Assembly (NCBI GenBank): GCA_024803745.1
Contig: JANJXV010000099.1
Span: forward strand, 806,001-870,000
From: Megascapheus bottae
Taxonomy: Eukaryota; Chordata; Mammalia; Rodentia; Geomyidae
DNA: 64,000 nt
Direction of reading: 5' to 3'
Shown here: piece after piece, positions 21,113-32,776 of the stretch
How the letters are laid out: each line of letters starts with the position of its first letter
How positions within the stretch are numbered: position 1 is the stretch's first letter
Position numbers and translations under genes: made by a program
Notes under the pieces: model-generated
What the model saw: the letters and a program-made list of their open reading frames with translations, nothing else
What the model was told of the DNA's origin: nothing
Database searches by the model: none

Positions 21113-22029
21113 GTGAGTGTTCCCCCTCCAAACCCATGTTTGCTCACCACTCCTGGCCAAGTCTTGGAATACTTGGCTCCTCTCTGAGCCTCTTTGTTTC
21201 ACTGGGGTGTTCACAGGGGAGCTAAGCATGATACAAGTGCACAAACTACTTTATTATGACTGGGACACCATGCCATTTCATTTCCCTCACAAGCTACTGG
21301 AGTCTCAACAGTGTGCTTACTGAGAAGTTGGATTTCAGGCATGAGAAAGTGGCTCCCAACTGCAGCCCTCACCTAGGTGACATCCTAGGAAATCCCATTT
21401 CTCAGTAAGAAATGAGGTGTCAGTACTAATGGCGGAGGCCTGTGAAATACTGGAGTCAGAGTAAAAGCTGGGGGCTGAATCACTTTTGAGCCATCAGGGA
21501 GGGATTGTGATAGCTTTGCCTGTTAGAACCTGAAAGCATTTACATTTTGGTGTGTGGTCCAGTGCTGCCACTTGAAACTGAACCCAGGTCTAAATGCCAT
21601 CCGTTTGGTGTTCAAAAATTAGCACTGTACCATTTGAGTCATAGGTCAAGTTCTGGCTTTTTGCTGCCTAATTGAAGACAAGTGCCTTTAGACTTTTACT
21701 GACTAGACTGGCTTTCCACTGTGAACTTCAGAGCTCAGCCTCCTGGGTGGCTAAGATTAGAGCAATGAGCATTTAGTTCTTTATGTAGAGCATTCACTTA
21801 TTGATTTATTTAGAGCATTTACTTAGTTAATTTAAGGTGCGTTTACTTTGGACAGATGCATAGAGGCCTCTCTCAGAAGCTTCTGGAAGTGGGGTGTAAA
21901 AGTCATCCTGTTCTCGAGTGTCTCTTACACCCCTCCCAGCACATAAGTGCACATCTCTGCAGGACAGCCACAGCATTAGAATCCTGCAAGAAAGGGGCTT
22001 TGGTAAAAGGCTCAGGATGGAGAGAGAAG
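21113..22029. other. Intron-like stretch with one SINE
   Basis: A minus-strand SINE occupies about 21,530-21,765 (ATTTGAGTCATAGGTCAAG, CTCAGCCTCCTGGGTGGCTAAG). The rest shows nothing recognisable. Confidence 0.5.
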
Positions 22030-22250
22030 GCTCTCACTTTCCTTGTACTGAATGTGCCCACAGCATCATGTGTTCCATTTATACGATGTGAATGGACTTC
22101 TACCCGAGTGATTTCTACGAGTTCAAGAACTGCCACACCCTGACACAACTCAAGCTCTATATGAGGCTCCACATGTCGGCTTTGGACCTGCTCTTCTAAA
22201 CACAAACTTTTTGACCAGCTGGAGGAATATGTGACCAGTAAGACCAAGAA
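22030..22250 (+). pseudogene. RalGDS-like REM domain exon 2, copy 1
   Basis: The frame through 22,092 reads SIMCSIYTM*MDFYPSDFYEF, then KNCHTLTQLKLYMRLHMSAL. It aligns without gaps to the family's NAICSILGTWLDQYPEDF and LKQLVAYVQLNMPGSDL region. The TGA at 22,089-22,091 stands where the family has tryptophan (TGG), and a TAA follows at 22,197. It lies about 1 kb downstream of REM exon 1 on the same strand, the expected order. The stops are shared with copy 2. Confidence 0.65.
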
Positions 22251-22702
22251 AAAGTAGAAGTCCTGGTGTGGGTGCCTCAGAACCTGTGAGTAGGAAGCCC
22301 ATGTGGTCTAGATATTCGTTGGCCCTTACTTCTACAGAGCTTGGCAAAATGCCCTTTATGGGTGGTGTCAGCCAGGTAATGTCTGTCCTCTGAAAGGACT
22401 CGGGAATAAGCACTCATTAGAAAGACCCTACACCTCCTCAGTGTTCAGTCCAAACTCCAGTTCAACAGGTTCCTCCATTAGATCCTCATGGAAGTTGAGT
22501 GACACTTCAACTTGCAGAGTCCACTCTGTCCACTCTGTACCTATTTCCATTCTTAGGTTTGGGTCATCGTGTAAGAGCTTATCCTGAACTCCGGATGAAA
22601 AACCCACCAATGGAGCTGGTGACTGATGGAGACTGAGAATCATCACTGCACTCCAGAAACCATGGGCCTTCTGTAGAAATTACCAAACAAGATTAGAGTC
22701 CT

Positions 22703-23228
22703 ATGGATATACCTTTTGCTCTGAACCCCATGTGTGACACAGTTGAACCTGCAGATACTATGGAGGAAGAAAAAGAGCAGCCAGATTTCCTTCCATTTCC
22801 TTTCACACTCCACCCAGAGTCAGTCCATCTGAGTCAGAGTAACACTCCACTTATTGTGCAAGCTGAAGGGGCACACGCTGGGCTCATGGAAAATGTCCCC
22901 ATGGGAAGCAGCAAGTGTACTCTCAATACTGGATTCATTGGAGGAAAATGAATCCATCCTCACAGAATATCCAGACCCATCCATCTCACTAAAAGAGACT
23001 CAATCTCCATTCGACAAACCAGAATCCATCCCCCTCTTAACTCAGGAAGGACATTCTGTTTCTCATGAGGAAGGAGACCCTTCTGAGGACTCGGAAGTAG
23101 AATTACTGTCTGAAGGCAACTTGGAGGCCAGTCTGGATTTAGAGCTTCCCTGTCCCCTTCCTAAAAAGACGTCTCTTTATCTTGCTCTCATGATTCTTGT
23201 CAAGTATTCATTGTATTTACTTTGCTAA
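22703..23228 (+). pseudogene. Acidic ORF, frameshifted, copy 1
   Basis: In copy 2 this is one 174-codon frame. Here an extra A near 22,915 (GCAGCAAGTG against GCAGCAGTG) splits it into an 82-codon N-terminal part (MDIPFALNPMCDTVEPADT) and a C-terminal part in another frame (ILTEYPDPSISLKETQSPF, EGDPSEDSEVELLSEGN). It is rich in E, S and P and follows REM exons, so it may derive from the RalGDS linker region. I do not recognise it independently. Confidence 0.5.
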
Positions 23229-23635
23229 CTATTAAACTCTCATTGTTAATATTATGGTGTGCAGTTCTTCAGTGCTTATTATACTGTGTTTTATTTTCCA
23301 CTTATAATGTGAGACCTCAGACACATAGTTCCTGGGTGGGCCAAAAACCAGACAGGTCTGGTCCCATAGAAGACAACCTTACTGGATATACAGGGAACTA
23401 TGAAATGCATGGAATCACCAGGAATCCAGGCCAGGCCTCCATGGAAAGACAAGTCAGCTACCAAAGCTGAAGGACAGAGCAGATGCCTGGAAATGTGGTT
23501 TGTCAATCGGGAGAAGTGCCAGAGTAACTGTAATATTATGTGGGACTCTGTTCTGTGAGTTCAAGTCTGATTATATATCCATTGGGCTTTGTACAAATAT
23601 TTAAGAAAATTAAAACTCCACAATAGCATCAAAAA
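23229..23635. other. No gene seen
   Basis: Begins just after the acidic ORF with an ATTAAA motif and AT-rich sequence. No ORF or repeat is recognised. Confidence 0.4.
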
Positions 23636-24239
23636 TCTACTTTGGCTTTTAATGTTGCCTAGTTGTAGAGTGCTCGCCTAGTATACAAGAAGACCTTGAT
23701 TCAATTCTTCGACACTGCATACACAGAAAAAGCAGATGGGGCACTGTTGCTCAGGTGTAAGAGTGCCACCCTTGAACAAATGTGGCCAAGGACAGTTCCT
23801 GGTTCCTCAGGTCAAGCCCAGGACTAGCCAAACAAGAAATCATACCATTTTCCACACATTTGGAAATAAATCTGTTTTATCTAACGTTACTTCTTTTTTG
23901 CCAGTCCAGGGTGTGTGCCACCAAGCCAAACTACTGGCCCCCAACCTTACTATTTTTAATCATTTAATTTTTTTACATAATCATATTTCATGCTGTCTGT
24001 ATTAATACCATAAACAGTATGCTTAGTGTAATAATGTTAAAGGTAAAACATAAGAAATTAATAACTAAAATTCCTTTTATATTAGTTTTATAGCATTACT
24101 ACAATTTTATGAGAAAAATTACTTAGAATGTTTATTTTAGAGTTTAAGTAATCCATTTTGATAAATATATCAACCTACATCATTTATTTGAACACATTTT
24201 AAACTATTTTTTTCAGGAATGAAAATACATATATATTTG

Positions 24240-24375
24240 TTGTAAATGAAATTTATGACTTGGGGGGAAGGGAAAGAGAAAACGGGGGAGGGGGTAACAG
24301 TGTTTACAAGAAATGTACTCATTACATATGTAACAGCAATCTCTTTCTATATCACCTTGAACAACAAATTTTTTG
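24240..24375 (+). repeat. Purine-run tail motif of an unidentified old repeat
   Basis: GACTTGGGGGGAAGGGAAAGAG, GGGGGAGGGGGTAACAGTG, then ACAAGAAATGTACTCATTACATATGTAAC. A related sequence is at 30,870-31,020. It probably is a degraded retroelement 3' end; the family is unknown to me. Confidence 0.45.
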
Positions 24376-25405
24376 AAAAGTACAATAAGGTTAAATGTCT
24401 ACTTTGGGCAGAATTTTTTTTTGCCAGTACTGGGCTTAGACTCAGGACCTGAGCACGATCCTTGTTTTTGTTTTTGTTTATTCTTAAGGCGCAATTCTAT
24501 CACATGTGCCACAGCACCACTTTTATCTTTTTTTATCAATGTTGTGCTGAGGAATTGAACTTGGGTCTTCATTCATGCTCGGCAAGAACGCTTCCACTAG
24601 GCTTAACTTATGGCCCCAGTGGGAAGGAAGTTTTCCAAAAATATGTAGGAAATATGTACACTAAGGAAAAGCCATCAAAAATAGAAGAAAAATTATATAC
24701 TTAGATAACAACATGCCAGTATTGTGGCCGATCTCTGTAATTCTAGCTTCAAGAGTGGCCTATTTGGACCGGGAGTTGGCTGGCTGAAATAAAGTGCTAT
24801 CCTTGAGCAAGCCCTAGGATAGTGCTCTGGCCATGAGTTGAAGCCATAGGACATGCAAAAAATAATAATTTAATGCCCGTGACTGGTGGCTCACTCTGGT
24901 AATCCTAGCTACCCTGGAGGATCGAGGTTCAAAGACGGCCCAGGCATAAAAATCTGTGAGAATCTTATTTCCAAATAATCCAGAAAATTCAAAATGACAA
25001 TGTGCCTCAAGTGGTAGAGATCTTGCCTTGAGCTGAAGAGCTTAAGGTAAACATCCAGGCCCAGAGTTCAAGCCCCATGAGTGAAAAAAAAGAAAAAGAA
25101 AAAGAAAGCCCTTATCTAAGGCTGGAGTGCACACTAGTGGTAGTTTGCTTGCCTAGTATGCACAAAGCCCTGTGTTCAATTACTCTGTACCACTTACACT
25201 AAAAAAAAGCTGGAAATGATCTCAGAAGGTTGGGTTCTGAGGATCACAGTTCAAAGCCAGGCCAGACACTAAAGTCCATGAAACTGTTACTTCCACTTAA
25301 GCACCAGAAAACCAGAAGTGACAATGTGGCTCAAGGTGTTTAAGGTTGTAGCCTTGAGCTGAAGAGCCCAGGGACACTGCCCAGGTGCACAATTAAAGTC
25401 TTACA

Positions 25406-25407
<2 letters not shown>

Positions 25408-25477
<70 letters not shown>

Positions 25478-25582
25478 GAGAGAGACAGAGAGAGAGAGAG
25501 ACAGAGAGAGAGAGACAGAGAGACAGAGAGACAGACAGGCAGACAGACAGAGACAGACAGACAGAGAGACAGAGACAGAGAC
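25408..25582 (+). repeat. (GA)n/(GACA)n microsatellite
   Basis: Pure GA from 25,408 to about 25,468, then GAGACAGA and GACAGACAG variants. It grew from the tail of a B1-ID SINE. Confidence 0.95.
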
Positions 25583-27509
25583 ATCAAACAGTCAGGCACT
25601 GCTGGCTGAAGCGTGTAATTCTACCTACTATGGAGGCTGAGATTGGAAGATCTTGGTTCAAAGCCCAAAGCCAGCCTGGACACATATGTTTGTGAGACTT
25701 ACATCACCAATTAACTACCAGAAACCAAAAATGGATCTGTAGAGGAAGAGCGCTAGCCTTGAGCTGAAGAGGTCAGGGACAGTCCAGGCCCAAAGTCCAA
25801 GCAACATGACGAATCAATAATAAAAAAAAGAAGATAGCTAATAGTAATGATGAATAATTTTGGGCTGGGAGTTTGGCCTAGTGGTAGAGTGCATGCACGA
25901 AGACCTGGGTTCAATTCCTCAATATCACATACATAGAAAAATGCTGGAAGTGGTGCTGAGGCTGAAGTGGTAGAGCCCTAGCCTTGAGAAAATATAAGGA
26001 CAGTGCTCAGTCCCTGAGTTCAAGGCCAGGACTGGCCAAATCAAAAGTAGTAGAGCACTGGCATTGAACTGAAGATCTGAGGAACAGCCCAGGCACAGAG
26101 TTCAAGCACCGCAAACAACAACAACAAAATCTATGAAATGGCAGTGGTGGATTTAAGCTAAGCAAAAATAGAGTAGAAATTGGTAAAAATACATATTTGT
26201 GTGTAAGCAAAATAGCCAGACTTATGCATTAGAACAGGATAGCAACTTGAAAAAAAATTTTGTTTTCCATCTCACTAGGTCCTGTCTCTTAATTTATTCA
26301 AGTAAGTAAAATGCTGGGTTTTATAATCATTGCTCTGAATATTAGAAAATCATAATATCTCTCATTAACCAACAAAGACCAGGAACTGGGGCCTCGTTGA
26401 AATGGCAGAGTATCAGGCAAGAGAAGAAAAAATTGAAGTAAGAACTTGAAGTTCTTGATCCAGAACCTACATAGTAACAGAGCAGCAGCCTGGTGATGGT
26501 ACCTCACACCTATAATCTTAGCTACTCAGGAGGCTAAGATCTGAGAATCAAAGTTTAAAGCCAGCCAAAGTACCCAGTTAACTGCCAGAAAAAACAGAAG
26601 TGGCACTGTGGCTCACAGATTAAAGCACTAGCCTTGAGCTGAAGAGCTCAGGGACAGTGCCCAGGCCCAGAGTTCAAGCCCCACAATTGACAAAAATCAA
26701 ACAAGCAAACAAAACTCACAAAGAAGCCTGCAGACCACAGTGGTTCTGCTGAGTCTCTTCTCTATGGGGATCAGGAAACATTTCACTTTTTCTGTCTCTT
26801 CCCATCTCAACATTCATACTAAAATAAGACTGTGTTGAAAGTTTCAATTTATAAAAATGTTTTTCATGAAGCACCCTGAAATATTCATCGCTTATATCTC
26901 AATTGAAGATAGTTGATTTGGGGCTGCATTGGTAGAGTGCTAGCCTTGAGCAGAAAAGGTCAGGGATAGAGCTGAAGCACTCAGTTGAAGACCCAGTGCC
27001 AACACACAAAAGAAATTATGCACTTTATACATATTTTCTAATTTCTTAATGAATTTTTCAGTCTGTATAAATATAGGGTACATTCCTTGTTACTTAAGTA
27101 AGATTGCTCTTTTTTTTCTTTTTGCCAGTCCTAGGGCTTGGACTCAGGGCCTAGACATTTTCATTGGACTCGCTTGCCCAAGGTGAGTGCTCTGCCTCTT
27201 GAAACACAGCGCCACTTCTAGCTTTTTTCTGAATATGCGGTACCGGTGAATAGAACCTAGGTCTTCATGCATTCTAGGTGAGCACTCTACCATTAAGCCA
27301 CATTCCCAGGCAGTGAGATTCCTCTTACAGTCATTGTATGTTCACAGAGTTTGATCTCACACACTGTAGGGCCCTGGTTGGCTTTGACCTGTGATCCTAA
27401 GCCCTGAGCCTCCTAAGTAGCTGAAATTAAGTTGTGAGCCAGCATGATGGCTTCCATTCTTTTTTCTACAAAAATATATGTAGTTATCTAAAATATATCT
27501 ATAGCTGAA

Positions 27510-28612
27510 AAAAATGAATCTCTCCCAAACAAATCTTCAAAGAAACAACCATCCTATTAAAAGGTGGGCTAAAGACTTAAAAGAGTATTCTCTGAAGAAA
27601 AAATTAAAATGGGCTTTAGACACATGAAGAAATGCTCCATATCTCTAGCAATAAGGGAAATGAAAATCAAAACAACTTTGAGATTCCACCTGACTCCAGT
27701 CAGAATGGCCATTATCAAAAAATCTAATAAGAGATACTGGTGGGGAAGTGACCAGGGGGGATCACACCTACACTGTTGGTGTGAGTGTAAACTCGTTCAA
27801 CCACTAGGGAAAGCAGTGTGGTGGTTCCTCAAAAGACTATACATAGAGCTCCCCTATGATCCAGCAAATCCACTACTTGGCATCTACCCAATTGTCCAGA
27901 AAAAAGGACATACTAAAGCCACTAGCACACTGATGCTCATTGCAGCACTATTTACCATAGCAAAGATATGAAACCAACCCAGATGCCACTCAGTAGATGA
28001 CTGAATCAAGAAGATGTGGTACTTATACACAATGGAATGCTATGCTGCCATCAGAAGGAATGACATCACCCCATTTGTAAGGAAATGGAAAGACTTGGAA
28101 AAATTCATATTAAGTGAAGCAGCCAGACCCAAAGAAACATAAGCTCAATGGTTTCCCTCATTTATAATAATTAGTTCACATCTAGGACTCTCCTAGCAGA
28201 GGATTACAATAACTCAAAAACCTAGGTATATAAGGTCATATAGGATGAGACTAAATGAAAGGATCTCTAGGATATGGGAACAAGAGCTATATCTTGTGTC
28301 ATCGTTGCTCTTAATCTTCTGTGATTTTTGTCCTTAATCTACTATGTTATTTCTCATCTCTTATTTTGCCCTATGGTTAATGTCAGATTGTTACTGTATC
28401 TGATTTTTCCCTGGCATATTGTATATATGTTTATTTGTTTATGTCAAATAGGAAAGGGAAGGGGGGAAACAAGATGATTGGGAAGGGGAGGGGAGAGGGA
28501 ACTGGGGACAAAAACATGTGGAGTGGAATAAATGTGTGAGAAGTAATGCAGTCCACTACCTGTAAATGTAATCGTAACCCCTCTATACATTACCCTGAAA
28601 ATAAAAAAGACT
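27510..28612 (+). mobile_element. L1 3' end, element D, copy 1
   Basis: The ORF2 C-terminus is open from 27,609 to 27,971 (MGFRHMKKCSISLAIREMKI, LPYDPANPLLGIYPIVQKK), then 3' UTR with a G-rich purine run near 28,460-28,500 and an A-rich end. It is 5'-truncated and of a different subfamily variant from the element at position 1. Confidence 0.9.
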
Positions 28613-28689
28613 CTATAAAAGTATCTGTAGAAAATGAGGTTGGATGATGGAAACAACCAGATGCCCTACTACAAAAAATGTCATACACG

Positions 28690-28743
<54 letters not shown>

Positions 28744-29310
28744 AACGCACACACACACAATGGAATGATACATAGCCAACCGACAAGATAAAATAATGGC
28801 ATTCTCGGGGAAGTGGATGAAAAGGAAAAAATCATATTAAGTGAAGTAAGCCAAACTCAAAGGAACATAGGCCCAAGAGTCTCCCTCATTTGTCAAATTC
28901 AGTAGAAACCTTGGGCTCTGCTACCAGAGATTTACAATAGAACAAAATCTAGAGACATCGTGACAAATAGTATGACACTAAATGTAAGGACCTCCAAGAT
29001 AAAGAAACAAAACTCATATAATGAGTGATTGTTGTCCTTAATGAACTATGTGATCTCTTATCTCTTTTGCTATCCCTTGGTTATATCATATTGTTACAAT
29101 ATTTCACCTTGTTTTCTGATATATTTCATATGTGCCTAATTGGTTATTTGAAATTGGATAGGGAAGGGGGGAAATGAACATGAATGGGGGTAGGGGAAGG
29201 GAAATGGGGACCATATCATTACATGGGGTATCAAAGTTTGAGAAGTAATGCACCTTCTATCTGGTGAATATAATGTAACCCTTCTATAAATTTCAATAAA
29301 TATAAATACG
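28613..29310 (+). mobile_element. L1 3' end, element E, with (CA)n, copy 1
   Basis: A second L1 3' end directly follows the first: GATGGAAACAACCAGATGCCC, a CA array, CAATGGAATGATACATAGCC, then AAGTGAAGTAAGCCAAACTC, a purine run near 29,160 and AATAAATATAAA. It is 5'-truncated. Confidence 0.85.
28687..28760 (+). repeat. (CA)n microsatellite
   Basis: CA/GCACAC run inside the L1 3' end. The copy 2 counterpart at 63,041-63,110 differs in length. Confidence 0.95.
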
Positions 29311-29329
29311 TAAAAAGAAGATCTGCACA

Positions 29330-29752
29330 GAAAAAAATAATAATGGCATTTTTGGGGTAGTGGATGAAATTAGAGTGAATCCTGTTGAGTGAGATAAGTC
29401 AAGACCAAGGAACAAAAGGTACATGATATCCTTAATATATGGATATTAGTTTCAAACAGTAGTAGAGCGATGATTGAATAGTTGATACCCAAAGTTCTGG
29501 ACATAATTTTGGAGATATAAACATAACTACATAGACATAAAAATCTAGGATAGACTATACACTCTATAGACATGTGTTTTATTATAGATTAATCTGTATC
29601 TATGACATACAAAGACTCAGCTTAATTTTTACTATATTCTAAAATCTATGTGCCAGTGATTGTATAGCGATTCCCTTCTTGAATACTTGTTGGTTAAACA
29701 TGACATTTGAAATATGATGTAAATTTCAATGTTAATAAATTTTTTTAAAAAG
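29330..29752 (+). mobile_element. L1 3' end, element F (old), copy 1
   Basis: GGGTAGTGGATGAAATTAGAG and TTGAGTGAGATAAGTCAAGACC resemble the ORF2/3' UTR border of older L1s. It ends in AATAAATTTTTTTAAAAA near 29,750. Most of it (from 29,418) is absent in copy 2. Confidence 0.65.
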
Positions 29753-32046
29753 AGGCTAGAGGTAAATACCACTAATGTACTTGCTCTAAGTGGTACAGAA
29801 ATTTTCTTAATGAATCAAGGGGTTTTATTACATCTTTATGCAATTATTTTGGTTCTGAGTGTTCTACACTCAATGACACTTCTGGAAAGATGATATAGCT
29901 GACTGTGTAGATGGTATGAAGACATACTGGCCTAAACGTAGAATAAAGCATTGGTAAGTGGCTGTTAGCTGTCCAGATTCTACTGGAACATGTGGAATGA
30001 ATTTATTAAGCACAATGCAGGCTCTTAGTCAGATCAGGATCAAGATTATGTGGTTCCATCAGATGAATGAGGAAAGATCAGAAAAATCTACTAAGATATC
30101 CAGATATACTTTTTAAACTAAGGTATCTGGATTCCATTTTTTTCTTTCTTGGTGGGAAGGTTGAACTTTGGACCTGGGCAAGGTCTCTTAGTTCTTTTTC
30201 CTCAAGGCTAATGCTGTACCAGTTTTAGCCACAACTCCACTTAGTTTTTGGGTGGATAAGTGGAGAGTAGAATCTTACAGTTTTTTTGTTTTCATTTTAT
30301 TTGCTTGCAAAGGCTTTGAATCACCTTCTCCCTGGCTAGTAGAATGACAATTATGACCCTCCAGCGCCTGGCTAGTGTTTTTTTGAAAAATGGACTTTAT
30401 TCCAAATCACATAACTGGTTCCTAGCAAAGTTTTGAAGCCTGACTTAAATGTGACAGATTTTTGTCACTTGGAGACACTCTGTGCTGAACGTTAGAAATC
30501 TACCAGCTGAGTCACAGTGGCACTTCCAGTTTTTTGTTTATGTGGTGCTGAGGAATGGAATCCAGGGTTTCATACATGCTAGGCAAGCTTCATTTTCAGC
30601 CCAAGGTTTTATGTTTTGTTTTTTCAGTGTTGTTGATTCTAAGGTACTGTATGATGTTCTTTCATTTTCTTTGCTTTTTACCTCTTTTCTTCTTTTTCCC
30701 TTTAGTTTTATTCTCTGTAGTCACTGGGTTGAATTCGGGTACCCTGTGTCTTGTACATAGGTTTATGTGATTTGGGGAATGGAGAGGGTATAATAAAATG
30801 GTAAAAAAAAAAAAAACAAAGGAAAAAGGGTGAACCAATTGAACAGTGATACTTGGAAGACACTAAACGGAAATGAACTGAACAATCTGGGTGGAGAGGG
30901 GGCTGAGGGTAGGAAAACAGAGAAAAATGAGGGAGGGGATAACAATTTTCTTAAGAAATGTGTTCACTACTTATGTAACCGTATGCCAACTATATATTGA
31001 CTTAACAAAATAAATTAACTTAAAAAATAATTTAGCCGGGTATGGTGGCTCACACTTGTAAATGTAGCTACTCAAGAGGCTGGGATCCAAGGATAGCAGT
31101 TCAAAGTCAGCCTGGGCACTGAAGTCCATGTGACTCTTATCTCCAATTAACCACCAGAAACCCAGTAATGGCCCTATGGCTCAAGGGATAGGGCAGTAGT
31201 CTTGAGCTGAAAAGCTCAGTGACAAGACCCAGGTGCAGAATTGCAGTCCCATGACTTGAATGATGAATGATACTAGCCAGGCTCTGTGCGCTCACACTTG
31301 GAATCCTATCTACACAGAATCAGGTTTGAATCCAGCCCAAACAAATTGCATGATATTCTGATTTACAGTTCATTACCAAAAATCTGGAAGTGGAGCTGTG
31401 GATAAAGTGGTAGAACACTAGCCTGAAGCAAAAAAAACATTTAAGGACAGTTCCCAGGCCCTGGGTTCAAGTCCCAGGACTTGCATAAAACAACAAAATG
31501 TAACACTGAGTCATCCATCATTTGGTGTTATAGTTCAATATTCTTGATATGCGTCTTAGAAATTAAGTCCCTAGCAAATACTCTCCCCTGAAATTCTGCT
31601 TCATAGCTGATTCATAGAATTTCAGCATCATTACTATCACCTACCAGTTAGCATAGCAGTCTACTACTGAACATTTGAAGAAAACTTTTGAGTAATCCTA
31701 ATAAATCTGTGTATCATCTGCACACACATCAAATCAGCAGGAGCTATGTTCTACTATTATATAAATGTATTTAATCCCTTCTTGACTTAATGAGCCTTAA
31801 AGAGTAAAACATATGAAGTAGTTATGAAACTAACAGTCACCATTCTTCTACCTAATATTGTAATATAAGTTTATAAATGCAAGGAGTATTCTGAAGTGTG
31901 CAGAAGATAGCTTCTAATTATAATATTCTCATAAAGTATAGTTTTTAAGAAACATGTTGCTTGCTTTGGGAAAGCAAAGGCAAGGAAAAATGATATAAGT
32001 AAGTTCCCTATTTATCAGAAGGAAAATACTATTGGGTTTAGATCAA
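29418..32046. other. 2,629-base segment absent from copy 2
   Basis: Copy 2 joins the sequence ending GGAACAAAA (29,411-29,417) directly to CTTCATTCATTCC (from 32,047). AA is shared by both sides. The segment holds the L1-F tail, SINEs at about 30,150-30,600 (minus) and 31,030-31,490 (two, plus), a purine-run tail at 30,870-31,020, and AT-rich sequence. A deletion in copy 2 is more likely than an insertion here, because no target-site duplication is seen. Confidence 0.85.
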
Positions 32047-32190
32047 CTTCATTCATTCCGTGCTGATGAAACAAATATTTGCAATTCCTGAGGCCAATCA
32101 CTTCATTGTGATGCACAATCAGCCAGCTTAGATCAATCTTCCAAAAAAGGAAAGGAACAAATGAGAAGCAATTAAGGTTTCCAAAATGAA
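31491..32190. other. No gene seen
   Basis: AT-rich sequence with no repeat I recognise. The 98-codon minus frame in copy 2 (63,622-63,918) crosses a deletion joint and has no protein-like features. Confidence 0.4.
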
Positions 32191-32775
32191 CCAGGTGGTG
32201 GTGGCAGCTCACACTTGTAATTCTATCTACTCAAGGCCTGAAATCCAGGGATCTGGATTAAGTCTGTCTGGGATGAAGATATTACTGTCTGTAACATCAT
32301 CTCTGTTATCACAGCCCAGCTGATACACTCTGCCCAACAAGTTCCAAACACCAAAGTCCATCTCCTATCTGAAATACTACCAAACGTACTCACATATTAT
32401 TTCCTCTTTGGGAGATAGTTGAAACATGTACCAGAAACATTTCCCTGGCTTCAGAGTGGAAGTGGAAATATATACTCACTAGAATCCCATCTAGTAAATT
32501 ACAGTCAATCATCATTCCTCACATCTTGTTAGTTAAATTGAACAATGAGTGTTTGGATCAGAAGCAATGTGTATGAGCATACATGTTGTAAAAGTACTGT
32601 AATCCTAGCTACTCAAGATAAGCTGAGAACTGAGGATTCCAGTTCAAAATCAGCCATGCAATAAATTCCATAAGATTTTTACCTCTAATTAACCAGCAAA
32701 AAACAGAGCATTGAATTGTGCTTAAAATGCCACAGCCCTAAGCTTTGCATTAAAGAGCTAGGGGGTAGCATTCAG
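32191..32775 (+). repeat. SINE fragments at the right edge of copy 1
   Basis: A truncated B1 head is at 32,195-32,290 (GTGGTGGCAGCTCACACTTG). 32,290-32,590 is unassigned. A B1-ID SINE at about 32,595-32,775 (GTAATCCTAGCTACTCAAGA, TGTGCTTAAAATGCC, AAAGAGCTAGG) is cut at the duplication junction. Confidence 0.75.
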
Positions 32776-32776
32776 G
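32774..32776. other. Tandem duplication junction, AGG microhomology
   Basis: On the left is a B1-ID SINE tail that should continue with its CCCAGGCCC segment. On the right, starting with GATGCCCA, is L1 ORF2 sequence matching copy 1 from 227. AGG is shared by both parents. No target-site duplication or poly-A accompanies the switch, so it looks like an end-joining or template-switch breakpoint and not an L1 insertion. Confidence 0.8.

Larger units (their letters stand above)
23636..27480. repeat. SINE-dense block, copy 1
   Basis: More than ten elements are stacked here. Plus strand: about 23,640-23,825, 24,720-24,855, 24,880-25,085, 25,120-25,205, 25,205-25,405, 25,590-25,805, 25,860-26,035, 26,485-26,690 and 26,920-27,005. 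Minus strand: about 24,400-24,620, 27,110-27,310 and 27,330-27,460. Dimeric ID-like and B1-ID composite types both occur (AGTGGTAGAGTGCTTGCCTAG heads; GAGCTGAAGAGCTCAGGGACA middles). The gaps are short and AT-rich. No gene is supported. Confidence 0.85.
227..32776 (+). repeat. Segmental duplication, copy 1
   Basis: This block is repeated in the same orientation from 32,774 onward. The offset between copies is about 32,547 up to 7,825 and about 34,330-34,395 from there to 29,417. The shift comes from a 1.8-kb deletion in copy 1. The same order of L1 halves, zinc-finger exons, RalGDS-like exons and SINEs is found in both. Copy 1 is probably the left-most copy, because its L1 reads continuously through position 227 instead of starting at a SINE junction as copy 2 does. 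Confidence 0.95.

Noticed and set aside
21903..22247. 114-codon minus ORF, open in both copies
   Set aside because: Shadow of REM exon 2, whose plus-strand frame aligns with a known domain.
22150..22646. Minus ORFs of 87 and 72 codons, open in both copies
   Set aside because: Nearly identical DNA between recent copies keeps chance ORFs open; there is no independent evidence of coding.
25393..25599. Minus-strand S/L-repeat ORF (also 59,731-59,946)
   Set aside because: Translation of a GA/GACA array.
28590..28835. Minus-strand CVCVCV ORF (also 62,946-63,173)
   Set aside because: Translation of a CA array within an L1 3' end.
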